27,094 bases of DNA. Origin: a virus. A model generated the notes under the pieces. It searched no databases and was not told the DNA's origin. It worked only from the letters and a program-made list of their open reading frames with translations. Of the stretch, positions 12,095 to 20,119 are shown in pieces. How positions within the stretch are numbered: the first letter of the stretch is position 1; every line of letters starts with the position of its first letter. The translations under genes were made by a program, and so were the position numbers. The DNA lies in the IMG/VR virus record IMGVR_UViG_3300047553_000375, positions 1 through 27,094 of that record, one strand, 5' to 3'.

Positions 12095-14116
12095 TTATTC
12101 GTAGTAAAAGTCAAAACTGTATACATCATTTACTGTTGGCTCATTGCTATCTTCTGTCACATCATACACTTCTACAAGAGTTGCTTGCCAGGTGCAAGCC
12201 ATAAAATCTATCTGCTTCAAATTCACAATGGCGTAAATCTTTGCCGGGTCATCGTCTACAAATCTGATGGTGTTGATTAGGCCAATTGGAAAGTATGTAC
12301 TGCTGCTATCTTGCCATTTTAGCCCGTACAAATTTACATCGAGCTTTGTCTTGTAGGACCTGTTCATGAACCACCTGGAGAGCGTATTATGCCGCTTAAA
12401 TGTCAGCCGCTCGTCAGTAGCTACATCTCCGTTAAAATTCTTCCTTCTAAACCACTGGTCACCCGTCTTTGTTATGCCATCGGCTTCAAAGATAGTACCG
12501 TTCTGCATTGCGCTGTCAGTGTCATCAAAGTATATTTGCATTTCACTCGCCTTCTTTACCGTGCGAGCTATGGTATACCTGTCATAGTCTCCTGTTATCG
12601 CAGGATCATAGCCGCCATTCTTCTGCGGCCTTATGGTAATCTCTATATCCTTGTAGTGATGGGCAGGTGAACCTGTGGCAGGCTTGTATAGCAGCACTCT
12701 AAAAATGCCTGCATAAGGCACAGGAGCTGATTTATAGCTGTAGCTATTCCATTCGTTGGCCAGCGTTGCAGGGTCTAACTGCGTTGACAGATAAGGCACG
12801 TTTGCACTATTCCAGTCAGTTGTTGCAAGCACCCAGTCTCCAGCATTATTTAGACCATAACGATACTGCAGTGACCTGTCTCTTTTAAACAGCACCTGCA
12901 TAAATTGTATGTCACCACCAAAGTTGCCTTCTACCTTAAATTCAAAGCTTATATCAAGCTTATCACCGGCCATCAGTTCAACATCGCATGACTGAATCCA
13001 TGATGCAGCCGTCAGGTCAACATCCATGTCAAGGTAGTTGTCGTATATTTCATTGGTGGCATCAAAAATGTACCTTCTCTGCCAAGGTGCAGTAGATGCA
13101 ACAGGTACTTCTTTACTTGTCTTGTACCTGTTCCAGTCGCTTATAGTGTACACCTTTTCAGTTGCCGTCTCGCTTGTTAAAGTCCCATCCTGAAATAGTT
13201 GATTGCAAAGTATCTCAGGTGGGTATTCAAATTTAAAGATTGTAGTAGTCGTTTTGCTTGGCTTTATGACTGTCTTTAGCATCTCAGGAGTGATCGGCTT
13301 TATATCTTCCTGAACGCCTACAAAAACATCATACCTTTTATTAACTGCCTGACGATTTCCGACAGTCGGCCTGTTTGTGTTAAAACCAGTTAATACACCA
13401 TCAGTGAATAATTCAGGCAATCTTAAAATTACCCACAAGCCATTCCATTGGAATACTGTTTGATTCCACGCCCGATTTATTTTTTCTACAACCGTGTAGC
13501 CGTCCTCAAATTCATCCACGTTCTTCTCAAATGTCCGGACATTTACCACGCATTGGTCTATGCCCGTCTGGTTTGCTGACGATGACATAGATGTGTGCAG
13601 CAAATTCGAATAAATGCGGGTATAAAAGAAGTTGCCCACTACATCACTTAGCGCATATTGTATGAGATTAAAGAAATCATGTGTGCCTGCTAAGTTTGCC
13701 CCGGTCCCGTCATTTAAAGGAGTCTCCTTTGTACGGCCAAAGCCTTCATCTGCTCTCAGAGTTAGGATGTGGTTCGTACTTATCCATGTTTCCTCTATAT
13801 CTTCCTGGGAAAGATATCCTTGCCAATAGTTTGTAAAACTGCCGTAATCGAAAGCAACAATGACATCTGTGTCATTAGTTGTAATAAAGTCCATCAATTC
13901 AACACCTCCGGCTGATGCAAGCACCTGAATTGTTGCCTGCTGTGGTCGCATTGGTTTAAATAGGTCATCATCAGTGTTATACTCGCCAAGCACAAAAGGC
14001 TGAGGACCTCCGTACAATTGAATGGCATCACCAGTATAATCATCATAAATGAAACGAACTGCACAAAGGTCTTCCTGTGCATTCTTAAATTCCATGATGA
14101 ACTTTGTTGCTGCCAT
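12095..14116 (-). CDS. Large distal tail/hub-type protein
   Basis: A 673-aa protein directly after the tape measure, coupled by a TAATG overlap. This position is usual for the distal tail and hub (Dit/Tal) proteins that close the tail tube and hold fibres. It is beta-rich with many aromatic residues; early phrases such as FIMEFKNAQEDLCAVRFIYD and ITTNDTDVIVAFDYGSFTNYW resemble the equivalent proteins of other Bacteroidota siphoviruses. The part at about 350-520 looks like a carbohydrate-binding-type beta sandwich (LDISFEFKVEGNFGGDIQFM). No peptidase or lysozyme motif was found. The role is inferred mainly from order. Confidence 0.6.
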   Translation of the reverse strand: MAATKFIMEFKNAQEDLCAVRFIYDDYTGDAIQLYGGPQPFVLGEYNTDDDLFKPMRPQQATIQVLASAGGVELMDFITTNDTDVIVAFDYGSFTNYWQGYLSQEDIEETWISTNHILTLRADEGFGRTKETPLNDGTGANLAGTHDFFNLIQYALSDVVGNFFYTRIYSNLLHTSMSSSANQTGIDQCVVNVRTFEKNVDEFEDGYTVVEKINRAWNQTVFQWNGLWVILRLPELFTDGVLTGFNTNRPTVGNRQAVNKRYDVFVGVQEDIKPITPEMLKTVIKPSKTTTTIFKFEYPPEILCNQLFQDGTLTSETATEKVYTISDWNRYKTSKEVPVASTAPWQRRYIFDATNEIYDNYLDMDVDLTAASWIQSCDVELMAGDKLDISFEFKVEGNFGGDIQFMQVLFKRDRSLQYRYGLNNAGDWVLATTDWNSANVPYLSTQLDPATLANEWNSYSYKSAPVPYAGIFRVLLYKPATGSPAHHYKDIEITIRPQKNGGYDPAITGDYDRYTIARTVKKASEMQIYFDDTDSAMQNGTIFEADGITKTGDQWFRRKNFNGDVATDERLTFKRHNTLSRWFMNRSYKTKLDVNLYGLKWQDSSSTYFPIGLINTIRFVDDDPAKIYAIVNLKQIDFMACTWQATLVEVYDVTEDSNEPTVNDVYSFDFYYE

Positions 14117-15951
14117 TATCCTACCCTCCCTATTCGTGCGTTAGATGAATTTAGAACCCCTACAAGATCAGCCCCTCGCTGAGTGAAGACTACCTGGCCG
14201 CCAAGCTGCAGACCCCCCGTGAAGGCAGTATTGCCGGAGAAGGTTGGAGCAGCCGCTCCTGATAATCTTGGAATACCACCGCCGCCAAGAAGTGTGCCAA
14301 GTATACCACTTGACAACCCACCACCTGCACCGAACAGGCCGCCTGTGGTCACAGCCCCGGCACCTGGAATAAACTTCAATGCAGCTGACAATATTAAAGC
14401 CTTTGCAGCATTGGCCGCCAATTGTATCAGGAGGCCTTTTAGGCTTGTTTTAAGCCCTTCAATTACTGATGTGCCATTCTGTATTGAATTGAAAACTGAG
14501 TCGATTGCTGGAGCTATAAGCGTGTTAAAGCCTTGTATAACTGTGCCTACAGTCTCTTGTAGTTTTGTTCGTAATTGCTCAGCCTGTACAGCCGCATCAG
14601 TGAAAGACTGAGGAGGAATTATCTTGAAGTCGCTCGGCAGCTTTGGGATGGTAGCAATAATTCTATCACCAATTGACTTAAATTGTTGCAGCCCATCATC
14701 ATACGCTGCCTTGAGCCTGTTAAAATTGTCAGCCAGGTTCTTCTCGTCAATTTTGAAACCGATACCGACCACCGGCACCAATGTCGCAGCATTTGCAAGA
14801 CGTGCATCAAGACGAGCAATGCGTTTAGCTTCAAGCTCTGCCTGCCTTTTAAGTTCAGCATTATTCTTCTTTGCTGCCTCAGCTGCCTTCTTGTCTGCCT
14901 CCTCTTTTTTCTTCTGAGCTTCAGCCGCCGCCTGTGCTGGTGCTATCAGACCATTGTATCTGTTAATGCTGGTATTGATGCCTGCATTCAGTTCAACAAG
15001 CTGCTTTCTCAAGTCCTGAACGACCTGGTTCTGCTCTATGTAGGCATTGGTGGCATCCGCGGCGGCAGAACCGATCCGGGATTGTTCGGCCGCTTGAGCA
15101 AGACCAGGCAAAGCCTGTGATTGTGAACGTTGTGCCGCTGCCGCTTGTCCAAGCCTTGGTATAAGCTTATCAAGTACCCTCTGTTGCTTATCAAGCTCCA
15201 CGCTTACCCGTCCAATCTCTGACTCAAAGCCTTTCGTGACAGCTGCCTGAATTGTTGCCTGCGTGTACGCATTGACAGCAGTGGTCAACTTACCAAGCTT
15301 TACACCTTCCTCGTCAATGTCACCGAAGTATGTTTTGTTGATTTCTTGGAGAGCCTTCAGCGCACTATTCCGCTCATTGTAGCTCTTCGTCTGATCAGTG
15401 ACGATTGTAGCAAGAGTCTTTACCTTGGATATCTCACCCTGCACACTGCTGGCCGCTTGACCTTGGATGTCAGCTGTAGTCTTTAGTTCCTTATTGAATT
15501 TAGCATAAGAGTCGGCCGCATCTTTTGTCAGCTTTACAAGTTCATCCTGTGAGCCAAAAAGTGCATTGATGGCATTACCTAAACTACCATATTTCTGAAC
15601 GGCCACCGTGATGGCAGAGGATACAAGTGAAAAGCCAAGCAATAAACCTCCCGGACCTATTAATGATGCGCCCAATGCCTTAAGCGTTCCACCGATACCT
15701 CCTGATGCTTTGCCAAGCCCTTGCAGAGACTGAATCAGCGGCTCAATGTTGTTGGCTATAGCTATGAATCCAAACGGAGCATCAGAAGCAACACGACCAA
15801 GATTTGAGAGTGCCAGAGTGGCCTGACCTGACGAGCTGACAGTCTTCTTTACGTTCTTATCAAATGTTTCAACGGCCGCTGTTGCCCTCTGCAGACCAGT
15901 CTCCAGACCTTTAGTGTCCGCGCCTATATTTATCTGGAGTTGTTCGCTCAT
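14116..15951 (-). CDS. Tail tape measure protein
   Basis: A 611-aa protein that sets tail length and passes out at DNA entry. Evidence: N-terminal start MSEQLQINIGADTKGLETGL with coupled helices, long helical regions rich in A, K and Q (for example residues 335-375, AEAQKKKEEADKKAAEAAKK), hydrophobic segments at about 94-118 and 500-530, and a Gly-rich C-terminal part (GGLFGAGGGLSSGILGTLLG). It follows the frameshifted tail assembly chaperone pair, the standard order. At about 0.15 nm per residue the tail would be about 90 nm, a rough rule. No lytic domain is seen. Confidence 0.9.
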   Translation of the reverse strand: MSEQLQINIGADTKGLETGLQRATAAVETFDKNVKKTVSSSGQATLALSNLGRVASDAPFGFIAIANNIEPLIQSLQGLGKASGGIGGTLKALGASLIGPGGLLLGFSLVSSAITVAVQKYGSLGNAINALFGSQDELVKLTKDAADSYAKFNKELKTTADIQGQAASSVQGEISKVKTLATIVTDQTKSYNERNSALKALQEINKTYFGDIDEEGVKLGKLTTAVNAYTQATIQAAVTKGFESEIGRVSVELDKQQRVLDKLIPRLGQAAAAQRSQSQALPGLAQAAEQSRIGSAAADATNAYIEQNQVVQDLRKQLVELNAGINTSINRYNGLIAPAQAAAEAQKKKEEADKKAAEAAKKNNAELKRQAELEAKRIARLDARLANAATLVPVVGIGFKIDEKNLADNFNRLKAAYDDGLQQFKSIGDRIIATIPKLPSDFKIIPPQSFTDAAVQAEQLRTKLQETVGTVIQGFNTLIAPAIDSVFNSIQNGTSVIEGLKTSLKGLLIQLAANAAKALILSAALKFIPGAGAVTTGGLFGAGGGLSSGILGTLLGGGGIPRLSGAAAPTFSGNTAFTGGLQLGGQVVFTQRGADLVGVLNSSNARIGRVG

Positions 15952-16265
15952 TGACTATCCTTTGACCGCAATTTACGAAACATCTCGGCGATGTCATCCT
16001 CGGATGGCCCGGTCGGCTCATCGCCAGGTAATTTCCACAAATCCTCAGGAGTGGCAGGGGCTTTTTTCGGGTCATCCCACATGCGTGCCATCATGTACAT
16101 GATAAGCCTGGTGTTCTTGTAGTCATGAACCATTCTGTCGCTGTAGCCTTGAATGACCAGCATCACCTCTCTGAATGTCATAGCTGCATAGTTCGTGCAG
16201 CCTATCTCACCGGTGACGTGCGCTTCTAACTTGTCCCACCCTTCTTCTGTCGAGAGGTCGAACTT
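15948..16265 (-). CDS. Tail assembly chaperone, T part, read by -1 frameshift
   Basis: This frame is open from the A9 run to the stop at 15948 and continues the upstream chaperone in the -1 frame. After the slip it reads KFDLSTEEGWDKLEAHV and goes on to MTFREVMLVIQGYSDR. It would add about 105 residues to give a fusion of about 220 aa, like lambda gpG-T. The helical domain is typical of the T extension that contacts the tape measure. An ATG at 16181 exists, but the open frame upstream and the slippery run make the fusion the better reading. Its stop overlaps the tape measure start. Confidence 0.8.
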   Translation of the reverse strand, partial: KFDLSTEEGWDKLEAHVTGEIGCTNYAAMTFREVMLVIQGYSDRMVHDYKNTRLIMYMMARMWDDPKKAPATPEDLWKLPGDEPTGPSEDDIAEMFRKLRSKDSQ

Positions 16266-16609
16266 TTTTTTTGCTCAGGTACGATACTGCTATTAGCTGA
16301 CTCTTGACCACTAACAAGCTTTGAAGTCCAGAGGCATTTTACGATTTCACCAAAGACCTCAGCTTTATCCATGTTGTCTTCAACATATTCAACAACATCC
16401 TCGAATGTAAAGTCAGGGTCTTCCTGCTTGATGTAGCAATTATTGAAAAGTCCCCAGTACACTATAATGGGGATTAAGGCTAAATCAAGGGTTTCACCAA
16501 GAGCTTTTCCGTTCTTTTCACTGTATAATGTGATTTGACGCAGCGCAATAGTGCCGAACTTAATGCCGCGCTTCTTGCCGAGAATGTCGGCTTGCATGTA
16601 TCCGTTCAT
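16226..16609 (-). CDS. Tail assembly chaperone, G part
   Basis: A 127-aa protein between the tail tube and tape measure genes, the place of the tail assembly chaperone that coats the tape measure during assembly. The body (about 10-100) is mostly helical, with LALIPIIVYWGLFNNCYI and PDFTFEDVVEYVEDNMD resembling such chaperones in other siphoviruses. After residue 111 (VPEQKK) the zero-frame end SSTSRQKKGGTS is short and basic, as usual for the non-shifted product. The slip site is at 16264-16272. The start follows a CA-repeat leader. Confidence 0.85.
   Translation of the reverse strand: MNGYMQADILGKKRGIKFGTIALRQITLYSEKNGKALGETLDLALIPIIVYWGLFNNCYIKQEDPDFTFEDVVEYVEDNMDKAEVFGEIVKCLWTSKLVSGQESANSSIVPEQKKSSTSRQKKGGTS
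16264..16272 (-). promoter_or_regulatory. Slippery A9 run for -1 ribosomal frameshift
   Basis: Nine A on the minus strand, read CAA AAA AAA AGT in frame zero. Slipping one base back on the two AAA codons gives AAG TTC and a 105-codon open frame. It has the A AAA AAA form of known slippery sites. A stimulatory hairpin was not analysed. Confidence 0.85.
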
Positions 16610-16622
16610 AGTGTGTGTGTGT
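16610..16622 (-). promoter_or_regulatory. CA-repeat leader of the tail assembly chaperone
   Basis: Minus strand: six AC units plus T, directly against the ATG at 16609. It is the longest pure repeat of the set and follows a hairpin. Confidence 0.65.
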
Positions 16623-16634
16623 AGAATTAAGAAG

Positions 16635-16674
16635 CCCCGGCATGGTGCGCAGGTCTGCGGGATGCGTGCCGGGG
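16635..16674 (-). terminator. Hairpin/terminator after the tail tube gene
   Basis: CCCCGGCA (16635-16642) pairs with TGCCGGGG (16667-16674). Inside is a second hairpin, CGCAG/CTGCG. On the minus strand CTTCTTAATT follows. The T run is imperfect, so partial termination or 3'-end protection of the tube mRNA is likely. Confidence 0.6.
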
Positions 16675-16685
16675 ACTGTTATATA

Positions 16686-17126
16686 TTAGGCAGTGATATC
16701 AAGCGTGCCAGTAGACTGGATAGTGCCGGAGAAGTTGATGTATGCTCCACCTGCTGCATCCTGGTTCAATGTCAAATCGGTGAAGTATGCTTCAGCTTCA
16801 TGATAGTAAAGCGTTCCGATGGATGCACCAGTAACAGTCGGATTCTGGAAGCGGACCTTCACCTTTGTCTTGTTGACAATAGCACCGAGACAGTCCTCAT
16901 AGCTTGCCTGTGAGCCGCTTGGAGATACCTCGCAGATGGCATCAAAGGAGAAGGTAAAACCAGGCTCCCCGATAGATGTGAGCTTTCCGCAGTTGGTCTC
17001 CTCTTCAGTGACTGTTACCGTGGTGTTGACTGATGATGTACGCAAACAAACGAGAGTCTTGTAAGTGCTCGTTGGTGCGAAATCTATTTCAATGTTCTGG
17101 ACTGATCCAGCGATTCCTGTAGCCAT
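16686..17126 (-). CDS. Major tail tube protein
   Basis: A 146-aa beta-rich protein placed after the tail terminator gene and before the tail assembly chaperone, exactly where siphoviruses encode the tube subunit. Pattern: SVQNIEIDFAPTSTYKTLVC at the N-terminus, GEPGFTFSFDAICEVSP in the middle, and a C-terminal YINFSGTIQSTGTLDIT, typical of tube folds where the last strands end in a T-G-x-L-x-I motif. It is short for the family (no extra Ig domain). The A-rich leader (AAAATAAATAGACA) and the strong hairpin after the gene fit high expression. Confidence 0.75.
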   Translation of the reverse strand: MATGIAGSVQNIEIDFAPTSTYKTLVCLRTSSVNTTVTVTEEETNCGKLTSIGEPGFTFSFDAICEVSPSGSQASYEDCLGAIVNKTKVKVRFQNPTVTGASIGTLYYHEAEAYFTDLTLNQDAAGGAYINFSGTIQSTGTLDITA

Positions 17127-17133
17127 TGTCTAT

Positions 17134-17559
17134 TTATTTTTGAAAGATTGCTTGGGATAAAATTATGATTTTCCTGAGAATGAAGTATGAGCCGTCTGGT
17201 TCTATCAAATAGTTCACGCTGTCAACGTTCGGATTCATGAACTGGAAGTCTGTATCTTCTTGCTGGCTGTATGAAAAAGGCAGCAAAGTATTCAGCACTT
17301 CCTGACCTATGCCATCCACTGTGTCATAGTCCAGTTTTTTATACTGTTTACATACTATGTCAAGCGTTACCGAGCCGTCAAATATGAAGCAATTATTGTT
17401 CCCGACCTGGGAATATGTCATGGCATTGATGTACACATATCTGTCAGGAGTCGTTTCAATCGGGTAGCTATCATACACAGTCACGCTCTTGCCATTATAT
17501 GTGAGATTAGCAAGAGCTGCCGCGTATAACTGCCTTAATGATTTGCCCGGATTCTTCAT
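17134..17559 (-). CDS. Tail terminator/completion protein, DUF3168-like
   Basis: A 141-aa protein. It begins LRQLYAAALANLTYNGKSV, then DSYPIETTPDRYVYINAM and SVTLDIVCKQYKKLDYDTVD, and ends with a RKIIILSQAIF strand. This is the layout of DUF3168/gpU-like proteins that cap the tail tube. The start overlaps the stop of the gp10-like gene (ATGA at 17556-17559), and the tube gene follows after 7 bases. Call by pattern and order. Confidence 0.7.
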   Translation of the reverse strand: MKNPGKSLRQLYAAALANLTYNGKSVTVYDSYPIETTPDRYVYINAMTYSQVGNNNCFIFDGSVTLDIVCKQYKKLDYDTVDGIGQEVLNTLLPFSYSQQEDTDFQFMNPNVDSVNYLIEPDGSYFILRKIIILSQAIFQK

Positions 17560-18080
17560 CGTTTTCTATTCACTACGGCCCTGATATTTGCTACTAATTT
17601 ACTGCGCTCTGCCACGAAAGCAGGCCAAAGGTACGGCTGTGGTGCAATACCTTCTTTGTATATCTTCCTGGCTATATTCAAAGCATGGTTCTTGTCACCC
17701 TTCTTGATGATTTTCTTTTTTGTCCCCCACAGATAAATAGATTCAATGAACTGTTTGAAGTTACCGCGTGAGCCTCTGCCCTTTATACCCTGTGCCACAC
17801 TCTCAAGCTCTGCAGGTACGCTAACTTTTCCGCGTGTGCCGAATTCAACATATGGAGCATAGAAGGCAGATGCGAAAAGCGAATACCTCAGCTTACTTTC
17901 TTTTGTATTGCCTATACTATTCCTTAGCTGGCTGAAGTTGCTTGGTGCGTTTCTTTTAGCTGTCGTAGTCATTTTATTGACAGATGCCTGCAGCTCTCCA
18001 TCAACCTCTGCGCTAATCTCGTTCTCAACCTTTGCAAGTTGGTTGATAATCTTCTGCACACCGGTCAGCTTCAGATTCAT
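17556..18080 (-). CDS. HK97 gp10-like head-tail joining protein
   Basis: A 174-aa protein of the HK97 gp10 family, a part of the neck that joins head and tail. Typical features: start LKLTGVQKIINQLAKVENEI; KMTTTAKRNAP (about 32-42) near LRNSI; then FASAFYAPYVEFGTRGK (about 69-85), the Y-A-x-x-V-E-F-G-T core of the family; and QPYLWPAFVAER near the C-terminus. An insert of about 35 residues (SVAQGIKGRGSRGNFKQFIE onwards) with basic residues is longer than in many homologues. ATGA overlaps link it on both sides. Confidence 0.85.
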   Translation of the reverse strand: MNLKLTGVQKIINQLAKVENEISAEVDGELQASVNKMTTTAKRNAPSNFSQLRNSIGNTKESKLRYSLFASAFYAPYVEFGTRGKVSVPAELESVAQGIKGRGSRGNFKQFIESIYLWGTKKKIIKKGDKNHALNIARKIYKEGIAPQPYLWPAFVAERSKLVANIRAVVNRKR

Positions 18081-18586
18081 ATCGGCACCCTCCGCTGGTA
18101 TTGTGTGGCCAACATTGGGAAGTCTACCAAGTTCGCCCCTTCATTTGACAAGTCTATTCCCCTGTTCTGATAAGTGTAGGCCGTTATTGAAAGAATGTCA
18201 TTCTTTGCATCTTCTGGAATGGTTGTAAAGCCATAGGTCAGGAAAATTGCATAGATGCCATCTGCATACACGCGAATTTGTGAGCCGAGCAAAGTATTTG
18301 CAGGACAATCCCCATATTCTACTGATGTGATACTATCAACCGACTGCACAGGACCAGGAAGCTCGTACCACTCTCCGGCAGTCATCTCAATGGTAAGCTT
18401 TACCGAACGTGTGCCGTATGCCTTGCCGGTGTAGTTCTCGAGCCATATCCTGGCATTCTTGATTAGCGACTCAATGAGCGTATCATCATCTGAAAAGTTG
18501 ACCTTCATGTAAGCCTTTGCTGTTGCCACGCTGACGGGCTCAGTAGTGTAGTCTTGAAGTACCTCGGTATCTAAAAGCAGATTCAT
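18077..18586 (-). CDS. Head-tail connector protein, gp6-like
   Basis: A 169-aa protein of the HK97 gp6 / SPP1 gp15 connector family, which docks under the portal. The N-terminal part shows the family pattern: EPVSVATAKAYMKVNFSDDD (17-36), then TLIESLIKNARIWLENYTGKAYG, ending in a small beta part with YELPGPVQSVDSITS. The C-terminal helix (PEDAKNDILSITAYTYQNRG) is also usual. Coupled by ATGA to the end of the glycosyltransferase gene, which therefore stands between capsid and connector genes. Confidence 0.85.
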   Translation of the reverse strand: MNLLLDTEVLQDYTTEPVSVATAKAYMKVNFSDDDTLIESLIKNARIWLENYTGKAYGTRSVKLTIEMTAGEWYELPGPVQSVDSITSVEYGDCPANTLLGSQIRVYADGIYAIFLTYGFTTIPEDAKNDILSITAYTYQNRGIDLSNEGANLVDFPMLATQYQRRVPI

Positions 18587-18930
18587 ACTCTACGTTTATA
18601 GTCCTCAATCGAGGATGCCATAAAGGTACGAAGTTCTGCAAGCTTTGCCTGTGGGTCAAGCTCACGGCTTCGCTTCTTGGCCGCATTGCTCCACTTTTCG
18701 TAAAGCTTTGGCTTGTCTAATTCCTCAATTTTGTCAACCCATAGCTTTACTTCGTCCCGGTCAAGATAAATGCCTGCCTTGCCGCAATTCTCCCGAAGGC
18801 CAGGAGTGCCAGAGGATATGACCGGTATGCCGCTGCACATGGCCTCTGTAGCCGTTCGCCCCCAGCTCTCATACTTTGATGGCATGATAAGTATCCTTGT
18901 CTGGCGATAAATCGCTTTAATGTCATTTGT
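18583..18930 (-). CDS. GT4 glycosyltransferase, C-terminal part (shifted frame)
   Basis: About 115 residues reading TNDIKAIYRQTRILIMPSKY and on. The nucleotide-sugar-binding half of a GT-B fold glycosyltransferase is clear: ESWGRTATE is the E-x7-E motif, followed by AMCSGIPVISSGTPGL and a final helix rich in charge. It has no start codon of its own at the joint; the first in-frame ATG (18885) lies inside the domain. It continues the upstream frame after a -1 step at 18930-18933. Its stop overlaps the connector start in an ATGA, as expected for the end of an intact gene. If joined, the enzyme is about 330 aa. Confidence 0.8.
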   Translation of the reverse strand, partial: TNDIKAIYRQTRILIMPSKYESWGRTATEAMCSGIPVISSGTPGLRENCGKAGIYLDRDEVKLWVDKIEELDKPKLYEKWSNAAKKRSRELDPQAKLAELRTFMASSIEDYKRRV

Positions 18931-19574
18931 TTTGGCAATACTGTCACATTTGGCGGCTGGTTAACATGCTGCCCAATATCTGACGGCTCTGAATAGCTGC
19001 CCATCACACCAATAAACTTCTTATGCGGCATTGCCTCCGCTATCTGCCGGAGGATATGGCCGCCCTTGTTTTGGTCAAGATTAATGAGTGTGATCGCTTC
19101 GTTGTACGATGGGTCAACATTGGTGTCATAATGCCGCCAGTCTACAGGAGGAGGCACCACGATGCTGTCATGTTTATATCCCAGCTGCTCCTTTGCCCAT
19201 TCGCTGTTGTAGACAATGTACTGAGGCCTGTCAGCCATGACAATGCGTCCATATGTGGATGTATTGTGAATCAGATGGAAGATGGGTTTCTTCATCACCT
19301 CCCCCATTCCAATAGTCCAGTCAGTGTAATCCAGATGTGTCATCACCGCATCGGACCACCAGAAAAGCTTCTCAATCACCATCTGCTCAGGAGGGAACAC
19401 ATCAATGCCGTCATAGACATACATGCTGTTTATGTGGTAGTGCCGTGCCTGGTGGAGCAATATCCTCACATCGCCGCCGTTGCCCTGTATGTCCTTGTTT
19501 ATCCAATGAGCCATAAACTCTGCACCGCATGTGTGCTGTGGTGGGTAAAGATGGATGCTGTTTAAGAGCTTCAT
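18747..19574 (-). CDS. GT4 glycosyltransferase, N-terminal part (frameshifted)
   Basis: The first 215 codons encode the acceptor-side half of a GT-B glycosyltransferase: MKLLNSIHLYPPQHTCGAEF at the start, PIFHLIHNTSTYGR, YIVYNSEWAKEQLG and VVPPPVDWRHYDT, then ITLINLDQNKGG at the start of the second domain. After PPNVTVLPK the real protein continues in the -1 frame; the tail in this frame (QMTLKRFIARQG and on to 18747) is not protein-like. The ATG overlaps the methyltransferase stop (ATGA at 19571-19574). The break lies at GCC AAAA C, so a lost A, a sequencing error or a real -1 frameshift are all possible. The likely role is sugar transfer to a virion or cell-surface target. Confidence 0.8.
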   Translation of the reverse strand: MKLLNSIHLYPPQHTCGAEFMAHWINKDIQGNGGDVRILLHQARHYHINSMYVYDGIDVFPPEQMVIEKLFWWSDAVMTHLDYTDWTIGMGEVMKKPIFHLIHNTSTYGRIVMADRPQYIVYNSEWAKEQLGYKHDSIVVPPPVDWRHYDTNVDPSYNEAITLINLDQNKGGHILRQIAEAMPHKKFIGVMGSYSEPSDIGQHVNQPPNVTVLPKQMTLKRFIARQGYLSCHQSMRAGGERLQRPCAAAYRSYPLALLAFGRIAARQAFILTGTK

Positions 19575-20119
19575 TGCTTGGTGATTTTAACGACAAGCAT
19601 CATGTACCCCATGTCATCCTGACTCCCGTCTTTTATCACCTCAAGGCCTGCCATGCCAAAAAAGTCAGTAAAGTGCCATAGGCTCTTGTGCCGCTCAAAT
19701 TCGTTGCCATATGCCGCTCCCTGCTCTATCCATACAGCAGGAGTAGATATGAGCAGGATGCCACCTTTCTGCAAGCATGAGAGGCATTGCTGTATAACTG
19801 CATGACCTTCGTCCTTGTCGAAGTGCTCAAGAACATCAGTCATCAGTATGCAGTCGAATTGCGCGGGAGTCTGAAGGAAGTGTGCAATATCTTGCACATA
19901 TACTTGATCGTAACATTGCCATAGTGGTGAGGCATAATCCTTGAATCCCTCCACGCCGACCAGGTGGGTCCTGTATGGCCTGACACCAAGGTCAAGCCAG
20001 TTCCTCACTCCGGCTCCATTGATGCCGTGGCCTATACCAAGGTCAAGCACTGACTTAGGAGAATGCATCAGGACCTGACGCATAATGTCCCTAAATGAAG
20101 AATAAGAGCCGATAGGCAT
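19571..20119 (-). CDS. Class I SAM-dependent methyltransferase
   Basis: A 182-aa small-molecule-type methyltransferase. Motif I VLDLGIGHGING (24-35) binds AdoMet; VGVEGF (54-59) holds the acidic residue E57 at the end of strand 2; ILMTDVLEHF (91-100) is motif II/post-I; GGILLIST (119-126) is motif III. DVLEHF and the HKSLWHFT stretch are usual in sugar or natural-product O/N-methyltransferases, not DNA ones. The start at 20119 follows a CA-repeat leader; the frame from 20158 would start inside a terminator hairpin. Translationally coupled with the glycosyltransferase, so both probably build or modify one glycan. Confidence 0.85.
   Translation of the reverse strand: MPIGSYSSFRDIMRQVLMHSPKSVLDLGIGHGINGAGVRNWLDLGVRPYRTHLVGVEGFKDYASPLWQCYDQVYVQDIAHFLQTPAQFDCILMTDVLEHFDKDEGHAVIQQCLSCLQKGGILLISTPAVWIEQGAAYGNEFERHKSLWHFTDFFGMAGLEVIKDGSQDDMGYMMLVVKITKQ

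Noticed and set aside
18583-19574. Two independent glycosyltransferase-related genes
   Set aside because: The two frames form one continuous GT4 protein when joined at the A run, and the second has no start before the domain core; one split gene is the better reading.
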